A DNA stretch of 64,000 nucleotides from Roseovarius arcticus (GCF_006125015.1 NZ_SZZN01000001.1:1550001-1614000), one strand, 5' to 3'. Positions 17,750 to 28,629 are shown, counted from the stretch's first letter. Program-made: numbers and translations. Notes: a model not told the origin generated them from the sequence alone.

Positions 17750-18799
17750 ATGACCCAAGAATTGACCCTGCGCACCCCCGATGACTGGCACTTGCACCTG
17801 CGCGACGGCGCAATGCTGCGCGCAGTTCTGCCATCGACAGCGGCGCATTTCGCCCGCGCGATCATCATGCCCAATCTGGTGCCGCCTGTCGTTACGGGCA
17901 GCGATGCTGCCGCCTACCGCACGCGGATCATTGCGGCACTGCCTGAGGGCGCGGATTTTACCCCGCTGATGACACTCTACCTGACCGAAGCAACGGACCC
18001 GGCCGATGTTGCCGCCGCACATGCCTCGGGCCTCATTTCAGCGGTCAAGCTTTACCCAGCCGGCGCGACGACCAATTCGGCCAGCGGTGTCGCCGACTTC
18101 ACCCGCGTTCAGGGCGTGCTGGAAAAAATGGCCGAGATCGGTCTGCCGCTCTGCGTGCACGGCGAGGTGACAGATCCAGACATCGACATCTTTGACCGCG
18201 AAGCGGTATTCATTGACCGCGTGCTGGACCCACTGCGCAAACGTGTGCCCGGCTTAAAGGTGGTGATGGAGCATATCACCACGTCGCAGGGCGTGGAGTA
18301 TGTGAAGGCAAATGCGACGGACCTCGCCGCCACAATCACAACGCATCATCTGGTGATCAATAGAAACCACATTCTCGCGGGCGGCATCCGTCCGCATTAT
18401 TACTGCCTGCCCGTAGCCAAGCGCGAGGAGCATCGCGTCGCGCTTCGTATAGCCGCCACATCGGGCGACGCACGCTTCTTTCTTGGCACAGACAGCGCGC
18501 CCCACACTGACCCGGCCAAGCTTCAGCCTTGCGGCTGCGCCGGCTGCTTTACCGCGCCCAACACCATGGCGATCTTGGCCCATCTATTCGAACAGGATGG
18601 CGCGCTGGACAAGCTGGAGGCTTTCGCGTCTCTCAATGGCCCTGCCTTCTACGGTTTGCCGCCCAATAACAGCACTCTCACGCTGACCAAAGGCTCGCGC
18701 GATACGCCCAGCCATATCGATACCCAAGACGGCCCTGTCACCGTCTTCGATCCCGGCTTCGTCCCCGGCTGGCATGTCTCAGCCCGTTCTTCTTGCTAA
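17750..18799 (+). CDS. pyrC: Dihydroorotase
   Basis: 349 residues, class II (E. coli type) dihydroorotase, step 3 of pyrimidine synthesis. The metal-binding motif is in [10 protein letters not shown] (residues ~11-20). Further ligands are seen in [11 protein letters not shown] (carboxylated Lys), [14 protein letters not shown] and the late [11 protein letters not shown]sp. The following pyrE is in the same pathway, 69 nt downstream, so the two probably form an operon. Confidence 0.95.
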   Translation: MTQELTLRTPDDWHLHLRDGAMLRAVLPSTAAHFARAIIMPNLVPPVVTGSDAAAYRTRIIAALPEGADFTPLMTLYLTEATDPADVAAAHASGLISAVKLYPAGATTNSASGVADFTRVQGVLEKMAEIGLPLCVHGEVTDPDIDIFDREAVFIDRVLDPLRKRVPGLKVVMEHITTSQGVEYVKANATDLAATITTHHLVINRNHILAGGIRPHYYCLPVAKREEHRVALRIAATSGDARFFLGTDSAPHTDPAKLQPCGCAGCFTAPNTMAILAHLFEQDGALDKLEAFASLNGPAFYGLPPNNSTLTLTKGSRDTPSHIDTQDGPVTVFDPGFVPGWHVSARSSC

Positions 18800-18868
18800 A
18801 AGTATCCTCGCCGAAGGCATAAAATCTCTTTCCGCCCTGCGCCAAAGACCGCCACAAGGACCGCCACA

Positions 18869-19543
18869 ATGATCCCCAGCAGCTACCCCCCCGTCGATGA
18901 AATTGCCCGCCTGACCGCGCGTATGCTGCTAGAAATAGGCGCCGTGCATTTCAACGCAGAGACACCCTACATCTACTCGTCCGGCCTGCCCGGCCCAACC
19001 TATATCGACTGCCGCAAGTTGATCTCGTACCCGCGCATACGCAGCACGTTGATGGATTTTTTAGCCGTTACAGTCATGCGCAATGCCGGGTTTGAGGCGT
19101 TTGATAACATCGCCGGCGGCGAGACGGCCGGTATCCCGTTTGCCGCGCTTATGGCCGAGCGGATGGCCCTGCCGATGACCTATGTGCGCAAAAAGCCCAA
19201 GGGGCACGGTCGCGGCGCGCGAATCGAAGGCACCATGACCGAGGGCCAGCGCGTGCTCTTAGTCGAGGATCTGACCACCGATGGCGGCTCCAAAATCGGC
19301 TTTGTCGATGCGATCCGCGAGACGGGCGCGACTTGCGCGCATACTGCAGTGATCTTCTACTACGGCATTTTTCCCAATACCATTCAGACGCTTGGCGATC
19401 ATGGTGTTGCCTTGCACCACCTGTGCACCTGGTGGGATGTTCTGGCCGAAGCGCGCGATCAGGGCACTTTCGATGACGCAACCCTGCGGGAGGTTGAGGC
19501 ATTTCTAAAAGCGCCCCGCGCATGGCAGAACGCGCGCGCGTAA
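18869..19543 (+). CDS. pyrE: Orotate phosphoribosyltransferase
   Basis: 224 residues. It converts orotate and PRPP to OMP. The PRPP-binding motif is [14 protein letters not shown] (residues ~130-143), and the catalytic loop lies around [16 protein letters not shown]. The N-terminal [21 protein letters not shown] type sequence matches alphaproteobacterial PyrE. It follows pyrC and completes the pair. Confidence 0.95.
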   Translation: MIPSSYPPVDEIARLTARMLLEIGAVHFNAETPYIYSSGLPGPTYIDCRKLISYPRIRSTLMDFLAVTVMRNAGFEAFDNIAGGETAGIPFAALMAERMALPMTYVRKKPKGHGRGARIEGTMTEGQRVLLVEDLTTDGGSKIGFVDAIRETGATCAHTAVIFYYGIFPNTIQTLGDHGVALHHLCTWWDVLAEARDQGTFDDATLREVEAFLKAPRAWQNARA

Positions 19544-19708
19544 ATCCGCTTGGGGCCTGCGCGGGACCTACATGTTGACACCGAGGGGCGACCTGCCGCA
19601 ACATACAGTCAGTTAAGGCGTCCGGCATTCTATCCACAAAAAGATACAATTTGCCCCCCGACCCGCCCTGCATGTATGACCCGAATGCTGATTAGCCGGG
19701 GACACCAA

Positions 19709-21217
19709 ATGAACGAGATCACGACATTCAATGCCACCGGAGGCGCCGCTGGCGCCGAGGTCACAAGCCCCGACACGATGCCCCACTCGATCGAGGCCGA
19801 GCAGCAACTCTTGGGTGCGATCCTCACGAATAACGATGTTTTTGACCGCATCGCCAGCATCATCGGCCCGCAGCATTTCTACGACCCGGTCCATTCGCGC
19901 ATTTACGAGACGGCAGCAGCGCGGATTGCCAAGAACAACCTCGCCTCGCCAGTCACGATTAAGGCCTTCATGGAAGAGGACGAGGGCCTCAAGGAGTTGG
20001 GCGGACCCGCGTATTTGGTAAACCTCGCCGGCGCCGCGATCAGCACCTACGCGGTGCGCGATTACGCCCACATGATCTATGATCTGGCGATCCGGCGCGA
20101 GTTGATCGGCCTTGGCCACGACATCGCAGGCAAGGCCGCGCGCATGGATGTGGATAGTGAGCCTAAGGACCAGATCGTCGAGGCCGAGCAGATGCTCTAC
20201 AAGCTGAGCGAGCAGGGCCAGACGCAAAGCGGATTTCAGAGCTTTCTCAAGGCGGTATCGGACGCGGTTAATGTCGCCAACGCCGCCTATCAGCGTGATG
20301 GCGGCCTGTCGGGCGTCTCATCCGGCCTCGTGGATATGGACAAGATATTAGGCGGGCTGCACAAATCAGACCTGCTTATCCTTGCCGGACGCCCCTCAAT
20401 GGGCAAGACGTCACTGGCCACCAACATCGCCTATAACGTCGCAAAGACATACCGCCGTGGCACACGGCCCGACGGCACCGAGGGCGCGATTGAGGGCGGC
20501 ATCGTCGGCTTTTACAGCCTTGAGATGAGCGCCGAGCAGTTGGCGGCACGGATCCTGTCCGAAGCCTCGGAAATACCCAGCCAGCACATCCGGTCGGGCG
20601 ATATGACAGAGAGCGAGTTCCGCCGCTTTGTCGATGCCGCCAAGCAGCTGGAATCGTGCCCGCTTTATATCGACGACACGCCCGCCCTGCCGATCAGCCA
20701 GTTGGCGGCGCGCGCGCGGCGGCTGAAGCGGACGCACGGCCTTGACGTGCTTATCGTCGATTATCTCCAGCTGGTACGCGGCACCGGGCGCAGCGAAAAC
20801 CGCGTGAACGAGATTTCCGAGATCACCATGGGGCTCAAGGCTATTGCCAAGGAATTGGACATCCCCGTCATCGCCCTGTCCCAGCTCTCGCGCCAAGTCG
20901 AGAGCCGCGAGGACAAGCGCCCGCAGCTGAGCGATCTGCGCGAATCAGGCTCGATCGAGCAGGACGCCGATGTCGTCATGTTCGTTTTCCGCGAGGAGTA
21001 TTACGCCGAGCGCGAGAAGCCGGGCGATGAGAAGCTGGAGGAAATGGCCGCATGGCAGGAGCGGATGGAGCGTCTGCACGGCAAGGCAGAGGTCATCGTC
21101 GGCAAGCAGCGCCACGGCCCCATCGGCACAATCGAGCTTAGCTTTGAAGGACGCTTTACCCGGTTCGGCAATCTGGTGCAGCCATGGCAGAACGGCGGCG
21201 GCGAGCAGGAATTCTGA
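19709..21217 (+). CDS. dnaB: Replicative DNA helicase DnaB
   Basis: 502 residues from ATG 19709, chosen for GGGGA about 7 nt upstream and the start MNEITTFN; the frame is open further 5' without support. The DnaB N-terminal domain begins [16 protein letters not shown] (residues ~26-40). The RecA-like C-terminal domain has Walker [28 protein letters not shown] (Walker B) and [11 protein letters not shown] with the [13 protein letters not shown] motif. It is the hexameric helicase at the replication fork. A free-standing gene after pyrE. Confidence 0.96.
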   Translation: MNEITTFNATGGAAGAEVTSPDTMPHSIEAEQQLLGAILTNNDVFDRIASIIGPQHFYDPVHSRIYETAAARIAKNNLASPVTIKAFMEEDEGLKELGGPAYLVNLAGAAISTYAVRDYAHMIYDLAIRRELIGLGHDIAGKAARMDVDSEPKDQIVEAEQMLYKLSEQGQTQSGFQSFLKAVSDAVNVANAAYQRDGGLSGVSSGLVDMDKILGGLHKSDLLILAGRPSMGKTSLATNIAYNVAKTYRRGTRPDGTEGAIEGGIVGFYSLEMSAEQLAARILSEASEIPSQHIRSGDMTESEFRRFVDAAKQLESCPLYIDDTPALPISQLAARARRLKRTHGLDVLIVDYLQLVRGTGRSENRVNEISEITMGLKAIAKELDIPVIALSQLSRQVESREDKRPQLSDLRESGSIEQDADVVMFVFREEYYAEREKPGDEKLEEMAAWQERMERLHGKAEVIVGKQRHGPIGTIELSFEGRFTRFGNLVQPWQNGGGEQEF

Positions 21218-21287
21218 TGTTTGCCTTCGGCCCCGATTTGCCCGCTTTGGGCTTGACGCGATTTATCCCCGTGTCACAACGCCAGCC

Positions 21288-22325
21288 ATGAGCACAGCAA
21301 CCCTCACCATCGACCTCGGGGCTATTACGGCCAACTGGACCGCCCTGTCGGCCCTTGGCCGCGCCGAGGCGGGCGCCGTGGTCAAGGCGGACGCATATGG
21401 CCTTGGCGCCGCGCGCGTGGGCCGCGCTTTGGCTAAGGCGGGTGCGCGCACCTTCTTTGTCGCCGTCGCCGAAGAGGGTGTCGCGCTGCGCGAGGCGCTG
21501 GGACCGGGACCGGTGATCTACATTCTGTCGGGTCACATGGCCGGCGATGCCGACATGCTGAGCGATATGAGCCTGGCGCCCATCCTCAACTCGCTCGACC
21601 AGATGATCCGCCATTTAGAGTCGCTTCCGGGTCATGAGTTCGGCTTGCAACTGGACACGGGGATGAACCGCCTCGGGATGGAGCCCAGCGAATGGGCCGC
21701 CGTGCGGGATATTGCTGTGGCGCAAGAACCGCAGCTGATCATCAGTCATTTGGCTGCTGCCGACGTGCGCGATGACGACATGAACCGCAGGCAACTGGAG
21801 CTATTTCGCCAGATGACTGCAGGCCTTGAGTGCCCGCTGAGCATTGCGAATACAGGCGGAATAATGCTGGATAAGGCGTTCCACTTTGATGTGACGCGGC
21901 CCGGCATCGGCCTTTATGGCGGGATGCCCTATGCAGATGCGCGCCCTGCCGTGGCGCTGGACATTCCTGTGATCCAATGCCGCGATGTCGAGGTTGGCGA
22001 GGTCGTAGGCTACAATTCAGGTTGGACGGCGCAGCGGCCCAGCCGTATCGCCACGCTGAACGCCGGATATGCCGACGGAATTTTCCGCGCGATCGGTGGC
22101 AAGTCTGCGGTTTGGGCCGACGACGTGCGCTGTCCAATCGTGGGACGCGTTTCGATGGACCTGATCGGCATAGACATCACGGACGCGGCCGCCGATCCCA
22201 AGACGGTATCCTTGCTAGGCAGGCATCAAGGCATAGATGAGCTGGCCGACTGCGCAGGCACCATCGCGTACGAGATCCTCACCGCGCTCGGTGCGCGCTA
22301 CACACGGCGGTATCTGGGCGGATGA
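21288..22325 (+). CDS. alr: Alanine racemase
   Basis: 345 residues from ATG 21288. The PLP Lys33 lies in [10 protein letters not shown]. The second catalytic residue, a Tyr, is in the NAGYADGIF region, and the C-terminal barrel carries [15 protein letters not shown]. It provides D-Ala for peptidoglycan. The stop overlaps the next start by 4 nt (ATGA), so it is coupled to the lipid transporter genes. The start codon lies 70 nt after the dnaB stop. Confidence 0.93.
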   Translation: MSTATLTIDLGAITANWTALSALGRAEAGAVVKADAYGLGAARVGRALAKAGARTFFVAVAEEGVALREALGPGPVIYILSGHMAGDADMLSDMSLAPILNSLDQMIRHLESLPGHEFGLQLDTGMNRLGMEPSEWAAVRDIAVAQEPQLIISHLAAADVRDDDMNRRQLELFRQMTAGLECPLSIANTGGIMLDKAFHFDVTRPGIGLYGGMPYADARPAVALDIPVIQCRDVEVGEVVGYNSGWTAQRPSRIATLNAGYADGIFRAIGGKSAVWADDVRCPIVGRVSMDLIGIDITDAAADPKTVSLLGRHQGIDELADCAGTIAYEILTALGARYTRRYLGG

Positions 22326-23107
22326 ACATGATTTTTGGCCTGCTGGCAGCCCTCGGGCGGCAGGTATTTGCTGCGCTGGCCGGTGTTGGGCGTGTCGCGA
22401 TCTTTGCCGCGCAAACGGTGTCGCATCTGATTCGCCCGCCCTTCTACGGGCGCGAATTTGCGCAGGCGCTGGTGCAGATCGGCTGGCTGTCGCTGCCCGT
22501 CGTGGGCATGACCGCGCTTTTCACCGGTGGCGCGCTGGCGCTTCAGATTTATGCCGGCGGCGCGCGCTTCAACGCTGAGACGGTCGTGCCCTCGATCGTC
22601 GCCATCGGGCTGACGCGCGAGCTTGGGCCAGTCCTCGGCGGCCTCATGGTGGCCGCGCGCGTCGCCTCGTCCATTGCAGCCGAAATAGGCACGATGAAGG
22701 TGACCGAGCAGATTGACGCGCTGACTACCCTCAGTACCAATCCGATGAAATACCTCACCTTGCCCCGCGTTCTGGCGGCGACACTGGCCGTGCCGCTGCT
22801 GGTGGGCGTGGGCGATGTGATCGGCATCATGGGCGGATTTCTGGTGGCCATTGGCCGGCTGGATTTTAACGCCGCGACCTACATGCATAACACGCTAAAC
22901 TTCCTTGAGGGGTGGGACGTGCTGAGCGGGATGATCAAAGGCTCGGTCTTTGGGTTCATCGTCGCGCTGATGGGCTGCTACTACGGCATGAACTCGGCCC
23001 GAGGCGCGCAAGGAGTGGGCCGCGCGACCAAGGCGGCGGTGGTGACGGCTTCGGTGCTGATCCTGGCCAGCAACTACATCCTGACGGAGGTGTTCTTTTC
23101 GGCATGA
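22322..23107 (+). CDS. mlaE: MlaE-family ABC transporter permease
   Basis: 261-residue integral membrane protein, several hydrophobic helices, with the MlaE/YrbE pattern [35 protein letters not shown] in outline (residues ~100-135). MlaE-type permeases move phospholipids between membranes with an ATPase and an Mce protein. The ATPase follows immediately with an ATGA overlap; no Mce-domain gene is visible nearby. Its coupling to alr is conserved-looking but not explained by function. Confidence 0.9.
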   Translation: MNMIFGLLAALGRQVFAALAGVGRVAIFAAQTVSHLIRPPFYGREFAQALVQIGWLSLPVVGMTALFTGGALALQIYAGGARFNAETVVPSIVAIGLTRELGPVLGGLMVAARVASSIAAEIGTMKVTEQIDALTTLSTNPMKYLTLPRVLAATLAVPLLVGVGDVIGIMGGFLVAIGRLDFNAATYMHNTLNFLEGWDVLSGMIKGSVFGFIVALMGCYYGMNSARGAQGVGRATKAAVVTASVLILASNYILTEVFFSA

Positions 23108-23850
23108 TTACTCTGTCAAACGTCTGCAAATCATTCGGCACGAAACACGTCCTGCGCGGGGTCGACCTTACGATCCGGCAAGGCACGTCGATGGTCGTCA
23201 TTGGTGGGTCCGGCACGGGTAAATCGGTTCTGCTCAAATCGGTTCTGGGGCTGGTGACTCCCGACGCGGGGATCATCACGCTGGACGGGCAGGACGTGAC
23301 CCGCGGCGACCGTGATGCCTTCCTTGCGCGGTTTGGGATGCTGTTTCAGGGCGGCGCGCTGTTTGATTCGCTGCCCGTCTGGCAGAATGTCGCGTTTCGC
23401 CTGCAACGCGGCGCGGGCAAGCGTCCTGCGGCAGAGGCGCGCGAGATCGCAATCGAGAAGCTGCGCCGCGTTGGCCTGACACCCGATGCTGCAGACAGAT
23501 ACCCGGCCGAGCTGTCGGGCGGTATGCAAAAACGCGTCGGCCTCGCCCGCGCGATTGCGGCAGAGCCGGAGATTATATTTTTTGACGAGCCGACGACTGG
23601 CCTCGATCCGATAATGTCGGGCGTGATCAATGACCTGATCCGCGAGATCGTGGTCGAGATGGGCGTGACCGCGATGACCATCACGCATGATATGACCTCG
23701 GTGCGCGCCATCGCCGACGAGGTGGCGATGCTGCATGACGGCGTAATTAAGTGGACCGGACCAGTTGCCGACATGGACGCCTCAAACGATCCCTATCTGG
23801 ACCAATTCATCCATGGCCGCGCGACAGGCCCGATAGAGGCGGTGCGCTAA
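23104..23850 (+). CDS. mlaF: MlaF-family ABC transporter ATP-binding protein
   Basis: 248 residues from ATG 23104, overlapping the permease stop. Walker A is GGSGTGKSVLLK (residues ~38-49), the signature is ELSGGMQKRVGLARA, Walker B is IIFFDEPTTGLDPIMS, with the H-loop in ITHDMTS. The GMQKRVGLAR form of the signature is typical of the Mkl/MlaF group. It pairs with the upstream permease as a lipid-asymmetry or lipid-transport ABC. Confidence 0.92.
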   Translation: MITLSNVCKSFGTKHVLRGVDLTIRQGTSMVVIGGSGTGKSVLLKSVLGLVTPDAGIITLDGQDVTRGDRDAFLARFGMLFQGGALFDSLPVWQNVAFRLQRGAGKRPAAEAREIAIEKLRRVGLTPDAADRYPAELSGGMQKRVGLARAIAAEPEIIFFDEPTTGLDPIMSGVINDLIREIVVEMGVTAMTITHDMTSVRAIADEVAMLHDGVIKWTGPVADMDASNDPYLDQFIHGRATGPIEAVR

Positions 23851-23897
23851 CCCCGCATTGCGTTGACGCCCCTGCCCGCTTGGGGCATGACCCGCCC

Positions 23898-25265
23898 ATG
23901 GCCAAGAACCAACCCACATTCACCTGCACAGAGTGCGGCGCGGTCCACAACAAGTGGTCGGGTCGCTGCGACGCGTGCGGCGCATGGAATACCATCCAAG
24001 AAGATTCCGGCCTTAGCGCCGGCCCCGCCACGAACTCGCTAGGCGCGAAACGCGGCGTTGGCATGAAGCTGAGCGATCTGTCCACCAAGGAGGCACCGCC
24101 GCCGCGTACATCCTCGGGCATGGCCGAATTGGACCGCGTGCTGGGCGGTGGCCTCGTGCCTGCCTCTGCCATCCTTGTCGGCGGCGATCCAGGTATCGGT
24201 AAATCGACGCTGCTGCTTCAGGCAGCCGCCAGCTTTGCCGGACAGGGGCTAAAAACCATCTATGTGTCGGGCGAGGAGGCCAGCGCACAAGTGCGGATGC
24301 GCGCCGATCGTCTGGGCCTGTCGGGCGCGAATGTAAAACTGGCCGCCGAGACAAACCTGCGCGACATCCTGACCACGATGGAGGCGGAAAAGCCCGATCT
24401 GGTGATTATCGATTCGATCCAGACCATGTGGCTGGACACCATCGGCAGCGCACCGGGCAGCGTGAGCCAGGTGCGCGCCGCCGCGCATGAGCTGACCAGC
24501 TTTGCCAAGCGAAAGGGCGTCAGCGTTGTGCTGGTCGGCCACGTCACCAAGGACGGCCAGATCGCCGGTCCGCGTGTGGTCGAGCATATGGTCGACACCG
24601 TCCTTTATTTCGAGGGCGAGCGCGGGCACCAGTTCCGCATCCTGCGCGCGGTCAAGAACCGCTTTGGACCCGCCGACGAAATCGGCGTGTTCGAGATGAC
24701 GGGCGCTGGCCTCAGCCAAGTTACCAACCCCTCGGCGTTGTTTTTGTCAGAGCGTGGCAAGCCATCGCCGGGATCGGTCGTTTTTGCAGGCATTGAGGGC
24801 ACGCGGCCCGTGTTGTGCGAGTTACAAGCGCTGGTCGCCCCATCGCCGCACAGCCAGCCGCGCCGGGCCGTCGTCGGCTGGGACGGCGCGCGGCTGGCAA
24901 TGATCCTTGCAGTCCTCGAATCGCGCGTCGGCATCCCGTTTGCGGGGCTCGACGTCTACCTGAACGTCGCCGGCGGCATGAAAATCACCGAGCCGGCCGC
25001 AGATCTGGCAGTTGCTGCCGCGCTTCTTTCTGCGCGGGAAGACGCCGCCCTGCCCGCAGATACGGTCGTTTTTGGGGAAATCAGCCTTTCTGGGGCCCTT
25101 CGCCCGGTTGGCCAGACCGAAAACAGGTTGAAAGAAGCCGAAAAACTTGGTTTCACGGCGGCAATCATTCCCGAGGGCGGCAAGCCTGGCGGCAAAAGTG
25201 GTCTGAGCCTGACGCGTGCGGCGGATCTGATCGGCTTTGTGGGCGACACATTTGGCGCAGGTTAG
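23898..25265 (+). CDS. radA: DNA repair protein RadA
   Basis: 455 residues. The N-terminal zinc finger has Cys10, Cys13, Cys24 and Cys27. The RecA-like ATPase has Walker A GGDPGIGKST and IIDSIQTMW. The RadA-specific KNRFG motif is at VKNRFGPADEIGVF, and a Lon-protease-like domain occupies the last 150 residues. It is a branch-migration helicase in recombination. ATG 23898 gives the typical MAKNQPTFTC start. Confidence 0.95.
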   Translation: MAKNQPTFTCTECGAVHNKWSGRCDACGAWNTIQEDSGLSAGPATNSLGAKRGVGMKLSDLSTKEAPPPRTSSGMAELDRVLGGGLVPASAILVGGDPGIGKSTLLLQAAASFAGQGLKTIYVSGEEASAQVRMRADRLGLSGANVKLAAETNLRDILTTMEAEKPDLVIIDSIQTMWLDTIGSAPGSVSQVRAAAHELTSFAKRKGVSVVLVGHVTKDGQIAGPRVVEHMVDTVLYFEGERGHQFRILRAVKNRFGPADEIGVFEMTGAGLSQVTNPSALFLSERGKPSPGSVVFAGIEGTRPVLCELQALVAPSPHSQPRRAVVGWDGARLAMILAVLESRVGIPFAGLDVYLNVAGGMKITEPAADLAVAAALLSAREDAALPADTVVFGEISLSGALRPVGQTENRLKEAEKLGFTAAIIPEGGKPGGKSGLSLTRAADLIGFVGDTFGAG

Positions 25266-25285
25266 CGCATAAGGATATTGGCGAC

Positions 25286-25894
25286 ATGGACGGATTTACC
25301 ATCATCGACGGCGTTGTAGCGCTGGTTATCGTGCTATCGGCGCTGCTCGCCTATAGCCGCGGCTTTGTGCGCGAGGCATTGGCGATTGCGGGCTGGATCG
25401 TGGCTGGCATTATCGCGTTTATCTTTGCCCCGCAGCTAGAACCGCTGGTCAAAGAGATCCCGGTGATCGGCGAATTCATCGCCGACAGCTGCGAATTGTC
25501 GATGATCGGCGCATTCGCCATCGTCTTTGCCATCGCATTGATCATTGCGTCGCTGATCACCCCGCTTTTTTCATCGCTTGTGCAGCGCTCGGCGCTTGGC
25601 GGTCTGGATCAAGGGGTCGGCTTCGTCTTTGGCGTAGCGCGGGGCGTCCTGCTCGTTGCGATTGCGTATTTCGTGTACGAGACCGTGGCGACGGCGCAAG
25701 AGATCAAAATGATCGACGATAGCCGCTCGGCACGCGTGTTTAGCCAGATGACCGGCAAGATCGACGACAATAATCCCGAACAAGCGCTGGGATGGATCAC
25801 TGCGCAATACGAAGCGCTGGTCGGCGCCTGCGATAGCGCGGGTACTGCACCCGCAGTTGATGGCACCGGCGCGATCACCCCCGCCACCGAGTAG
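25286..25894 (+). CDS. cvpA: CvpA family membrane protein
   Basis: 202 residues from ATG 25286, with AAGGAT upstream. Four hydrophobic segments in the first 140 residues, starting IIDGVVALVIVLSALLAYSRGF, fit the CvpA/colicin V production family. The family affects envelope stress, and the name comes from a historical phenotype; the molecular role is unclear. The tail (residues ~150-202) is soluble. In many alphaproteobacteria radA-cvpA-purF are neighbours, as here with one small gene between. Confidence 0.85.
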   Translation: MDGFTIIDGVVALVIVLSALLAYSRGFVREALAIAGWIVAGIIAFIFAPQLEPLVKEIPVIGEFIADSCELSMIGAFAIVFAIALIIASLITPLFSSLVQRSALGGLDQGVGFVFGVARGVLLVAIAYFVYETVATAQEIKMIDDSRSARVFSQMTGKIDDNNPEQALGWITAQYEALVGACDSAGTAPAVDGTGAITPATE

Positions 25895-25897
25895 GCA

Positions 25898-26344
25898 ATG
25901 ACCAACCCTATCCTCGTCGCGATGGTGCTGATGGCGGTCGCGGGCGGTATGATCGCCTCGCAGGCGCCGATTAACGCAGCCCTCGGGCGCAGTATTGGCA
26001 GTCCTATCGGGGCGGCAACGATATCGTTCGGCGTCGGCTTTATTCTCTTGCTGGTGGCCAGCATCGTCACCGGCGACGGCGGTAGCCTGCTGCGCGCGGC
26101 CCAAGTTCCTGTTTGGCTGCTTGTCGGCGGCGCATTGGGCGCGGTCTATGTTTTTGCCGCATTGTGGAGCGTGCCGCTGCTCGGCGTCGTGACCACCACA
26201 TCACTGATGATCTTTGGCCAGATGGGTGCCGCGCTACTGCTGGATCACTATGGCGCGTTCGGCGTGGCGCAGCACAGCATCAACCCTATGCGCCTTCTAT
26301 CCGCCGCGCTGGTTGCTGGCGGCGTGATCTTGTCGCGCTGGTAG
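25898..26344 (+). CDS. Small DMT (DUF606/YdcZ-type) membrane protein
   Basis: 148 residues in about five hydrophobic helices: MVLMAVAGGMIASQAPINAALG, TISFGVGFILLLVASIV, LLVGGALGAVYVFAALWSV and the last segment ending GGVILSRW. The pattern matches YdcZ/DUF606 members of the drug/metabolite transporter superfamily, which often act as half-size proteins. Substrate unknown. It starts 3 nt after cvpA and may be co-transcribed with it. Confidence 0.8.
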   Translation: MTNPILVAMVLMAVAGGMIASQAPINAALGRSIGSPIGAATISFGVGFILLLVASIVTGDGGSLLRAAQVPVWLLVGGALGAVYVFAALWSVPLLGVVTTTSLMIFGQMGAALLLDHYGAFGVAQHSINPMRLLSAALVAGGVILSRW

Positions 26345-26433
26345 CGATCACTTACCTGAGATCATGCAGTGACACGGGCGGCCACACCCCCTATGTGTGA
26401 CACATCTGTGAAAACCGGATTCGGAGCGCCCTC

Positions 26434-27924
26434 TTGACCAAAATCATGCCGCCCGCCCACCCGTTCGACGCCACGTACCTGCGCGATGACGCAGATGGCG
26501 ATAAACTGCGGGAGGAATGCGGCGTCTTCGGCGTCATTGGCGTTCCAGAAGCCGCCAATTTCGTTGCCCTCGGCCTGCACGCCCTACAACACCGCGGCCA
26601 AGAGGCAGGAGGCATCGTCTCCTACGACGCCGCAGACGGGTTCAACAGTGCGCGCCGGTTCGGCTATGTTCGCGACAATTTCACCAAGCAAAGCCTGATG
26701 GAAACGTTGCCTGGCGAGTTGTCGATCGGCCATGTCCGCTATTCGACCTCGGGCGGTAAAATGCCTGTGATTCGCGACGTCCAGCCGTTTTTCGGCGAGT
26801 TTTCGATGGGCGGCGCGGCGATTGCCCATAACGGCAACATCACCAACGCCATAGCCCTGCGCAAGGAACTGATCGAGCGCGGCAGCATATTTCAGTCAAA
26901 TTCTGACAGCGAATGCATCATTCACCTGATGGCCCGCTCATTGCAGCAGACCATCCCCGAACGGATGGAGGATGCGCTGCGCCGGGTCGAGGGCGCATTT
27001 TCCATCGTTGCCATGACCCGGACCAAGCTGATCGGCGTGCGCGATCCGCTGGGCGTGCGCCCGCTGGTCCTGGGCCAGGTCGGGGATGGCTGGGTGCTGA
27101 GTAGTGAGACATGCGCGCTGGACATCATCGGCGCAAAATATGTCCGCGAGATTGAGCCCGGCGAATTGGTCCTCATCACCAAGAACGGTGTCGAGAGCCA
27201 CTCGCCCTTCCGCAAGCAAAAGCCGCGCTTCTGCATTTTTGAACATGTCTATTTCAGCCGCCCCGACAGCATCATCGGTGATCGCAGCGTCTATGAGACG
27301 CGCCGCCAGATCGGGGTTGAGTTGGCCAAAGAAAGTCCGATTGATGCTGATCTGGTTTGCCCCGTGCCGGACTCAGGCGTGCCTGCGGCAATCGGATTTA
27401 GCCAGGAATCGGGCATCCCCTACGCCATGGGGATCATCCGCAATCAGTATATGGGACGCACCTTTATTGAGCCAACCGAGCAGATCCGCAACATGGGTGT
27501 GCGCCTCAAGCTGAACGTCAACCGCGCCCTGATAAAGGGCAAGCGCGTGATCCTTGTGGACGATAGCGTCGTGCGCGGCACCACCAGCCGTAAAATCCGC
27601 GAGATGATATTGGATGCCGGCGCGGCCGAGGTGCACTTCCGCATTGCGTCGCCGCCCACGGCTTGGCCTTGCTTTTACGGCGTCGACACGCCCCAGCGCG
27701 ATAAATTGCTGGCGGCAACGATGTCCGAGGAAGAAATGCGCCAGCATCTGGCGGTTGACAGTCTCAAGTTCATCTCGCTCGACGGAATGTACCGCGCTGT
27801 GGGCGAGGCTAACGGGCGCGATTCCAACAGCCCGCAATACTGCGACGCGTGCTTCTCGGGTGAGTATCCGGTGAAACCCTCAGACCAGATTGACCAAGGT
27901 TTTGAGCTGAAGGCAGCTGAATAA
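26434..27924 (+). CDS. purF: Amidophosphoribosyltransferase
   Basis: About 496 residues, first enzyme of purine synthesis (PRPP + Gln to phosphoribosylamine). The mature N-terminal Cys is in EECGVFGVIG (residues ~29-37) after a short propeptide. The class II Gln amidase domain is followed by a phosphoribosyltransferase domain with VILVDDSVVRGTTSRKI (PRPP motif). A TTG start at 26434 has GGAG 7 nt upstream; ATG 26446 is an alternative. The gene ends 66 nt before a terminator. Confidence 0.95.
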   Translation: MTKIMPPAHPFDATYLRDDADGDKLREECGVFGVIGVPEAANFVALGLHALQHRGQEAGGIVSYDAADGFNSARRFGYVRDNFTKQSLMETLPGELSIGHVRYSTSGGKMPVIRDVQPFFGEFSMGGAAIAHNGNITNAIALRKELIERGSIFQSNSDSECIIHLMARSLQQTIPERMEDALRRVEGAFSIVAMTRTKLIGVRDPLGVRPLVLGQVGDGWVLSSETCALDIIGAKYVREIEPGELVLITKNGVESHSPFRKQKPRFCIFEHVYFSRPDSIIGDRSVYETRRQIGVELAKESPIDADLVCPVPDSGVPAAIGFSQESGIPYAMGIIRNQYMGRTFIEPTEQIRNMGVRLKLNVNRALIKGKRVILVDDSVVRGTTSRKIREMILDAGAAEVHFRIASPPTAWPCFYGVDTPQRDKLLAATMSEEEMRQHLAVDSLKFISLDGMYRAVGEANGRDSNSPQYCDACFSGEYPVKPSDQIDQGFELKAAE

Positions 27925-27989
27925 AGCGCACAGCGATGCATGTCAGTGCGCAATTCCGATAGCTGCGGCGAGAATGAAACCAGAATCAA

Positions 27990-28021
27990 AAATGGGCGCA
28001 TCATCACTGATGCGCCCATTT
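27990..28021. terminator. Bidirectional terminator between purF and cspA
   Basis: A perfect 14-bp inverted repeat AAATGGGCGCATCA / TGATGCGCCCATTT with a TCAC loop, with an A-run on one side and T-rich sequence on the other. It sits between the purF 3' end (plus) and the cspA 3' end (minus). Confidence 0.85.
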
Positions 28022-28059
28022 AAGTATCTGCAGTTCAGCCTCGCTCGCGAGGCTTAACC

Positions 28060-28266
28060 TTATGCCAGAACGATGTTCGTCGCCGACTCGCGACCATCGC
28101 GGCCTGCTTCGATATCGAAGGTGACTTTCTGGTCGTCATTCAGACCGGTCAGGCCAGCCTGCTCAACGGCAGAAATGTGTACAAACACGTCCTTGCCGCC
28201 ACCATCAGGCGCGATAAAGCCGAAGCCTTTTGTTGAGTTAAACCATTTGACGGTGCCATTGGCCAT
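28060..28266 (-). CDS. cspA: Cold-shock domain protein
   Basis: 68 residues, a single cold-shock domain with both RNA-binding motifs, KGFGFI and VFVHIS (residues ~13-18 and ~27-32). It binds single-stranded nucleic acid and melts mRNA structure. ATG 28266 has TAGGAG about 7 nt upstream; a longer in-frame extension 5' lacks support. A GGGxD insertion ([11 protein letters not shown]) is typical of alphaproteobacterial CspA. The 5' region is divergent from the plus-strand genes that follow. Confidence 0.95.
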   Translation of the reverse strand: MANGTVKWFNSTKGFGFIAPDGGGKDVFVHISAVEQAGLTGLNDDQKVTFDIEAGRDGRESATNIVLA

Positions 28267-28629
28267 CGTCGTACTCCTAATAAATAGACTGCCTACATGA
28301 TGCAGCAGATCCGGCAAGTCAGTGCAAGATCGCAAAACTATTCCGAAAGGAGCAGTGATGTCGAAAAAGGTAACGTCGCGCACCCGAGATGCACCGCTAC
28401 CTCAGAAAATACAAGTGCCTTGGCAGTTTTCAGGGGTGCAACGGCGGTCTGCCGCCGATCCCAGCGGCGGATAGCCTCGGTTCTAACCGAAAGAGCGCCT
28501 CTAACGGCATCCACAATGCGCGGGATACAAACACAAACGCTTTCAAAGGTATCAGGCGGCCCGCTTATGCGGGCGCGCGCCAGCTTCGCCACCCTTGACG
28601 CCGCCGCGCCCGGCAGGCAAACCGCCGAT
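28267..28629. other. Intergenic region between cspA and SDR gene
   Basis: 363 nt with the divergent promoters of cspA (left) and, probably, of plus-strand genes. It has one short plus-strand frame with a good ribosome-binding site (28358-28474, listed separately). An inverted repeat TCGGTT / AACCGA is near 28482. No clear -35/-10 pair is seen. Confidence 0.5.
28358..28474 (+). CDS. Candidate 38-residue basic small protein
   Basis: ATG at 28358 is preceded by AAGGAG 5 nt upstream, a near-ideal spacing. The frame codes 38 residues, [19 protein letters not shown] and then [19 protein letters not shown], rich in Lys/Arg at the start with no membrane segment. It lies opposite the cspA 5' region. 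I recognise no family. It could be a real small protein, a regulatory uORF or chance; the SD is the only strong evidence. Confidence 0.3.
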   Translation: MSKKVTSRTRDAPLPQKIQVPWQFSGVQRRSAADPSGG

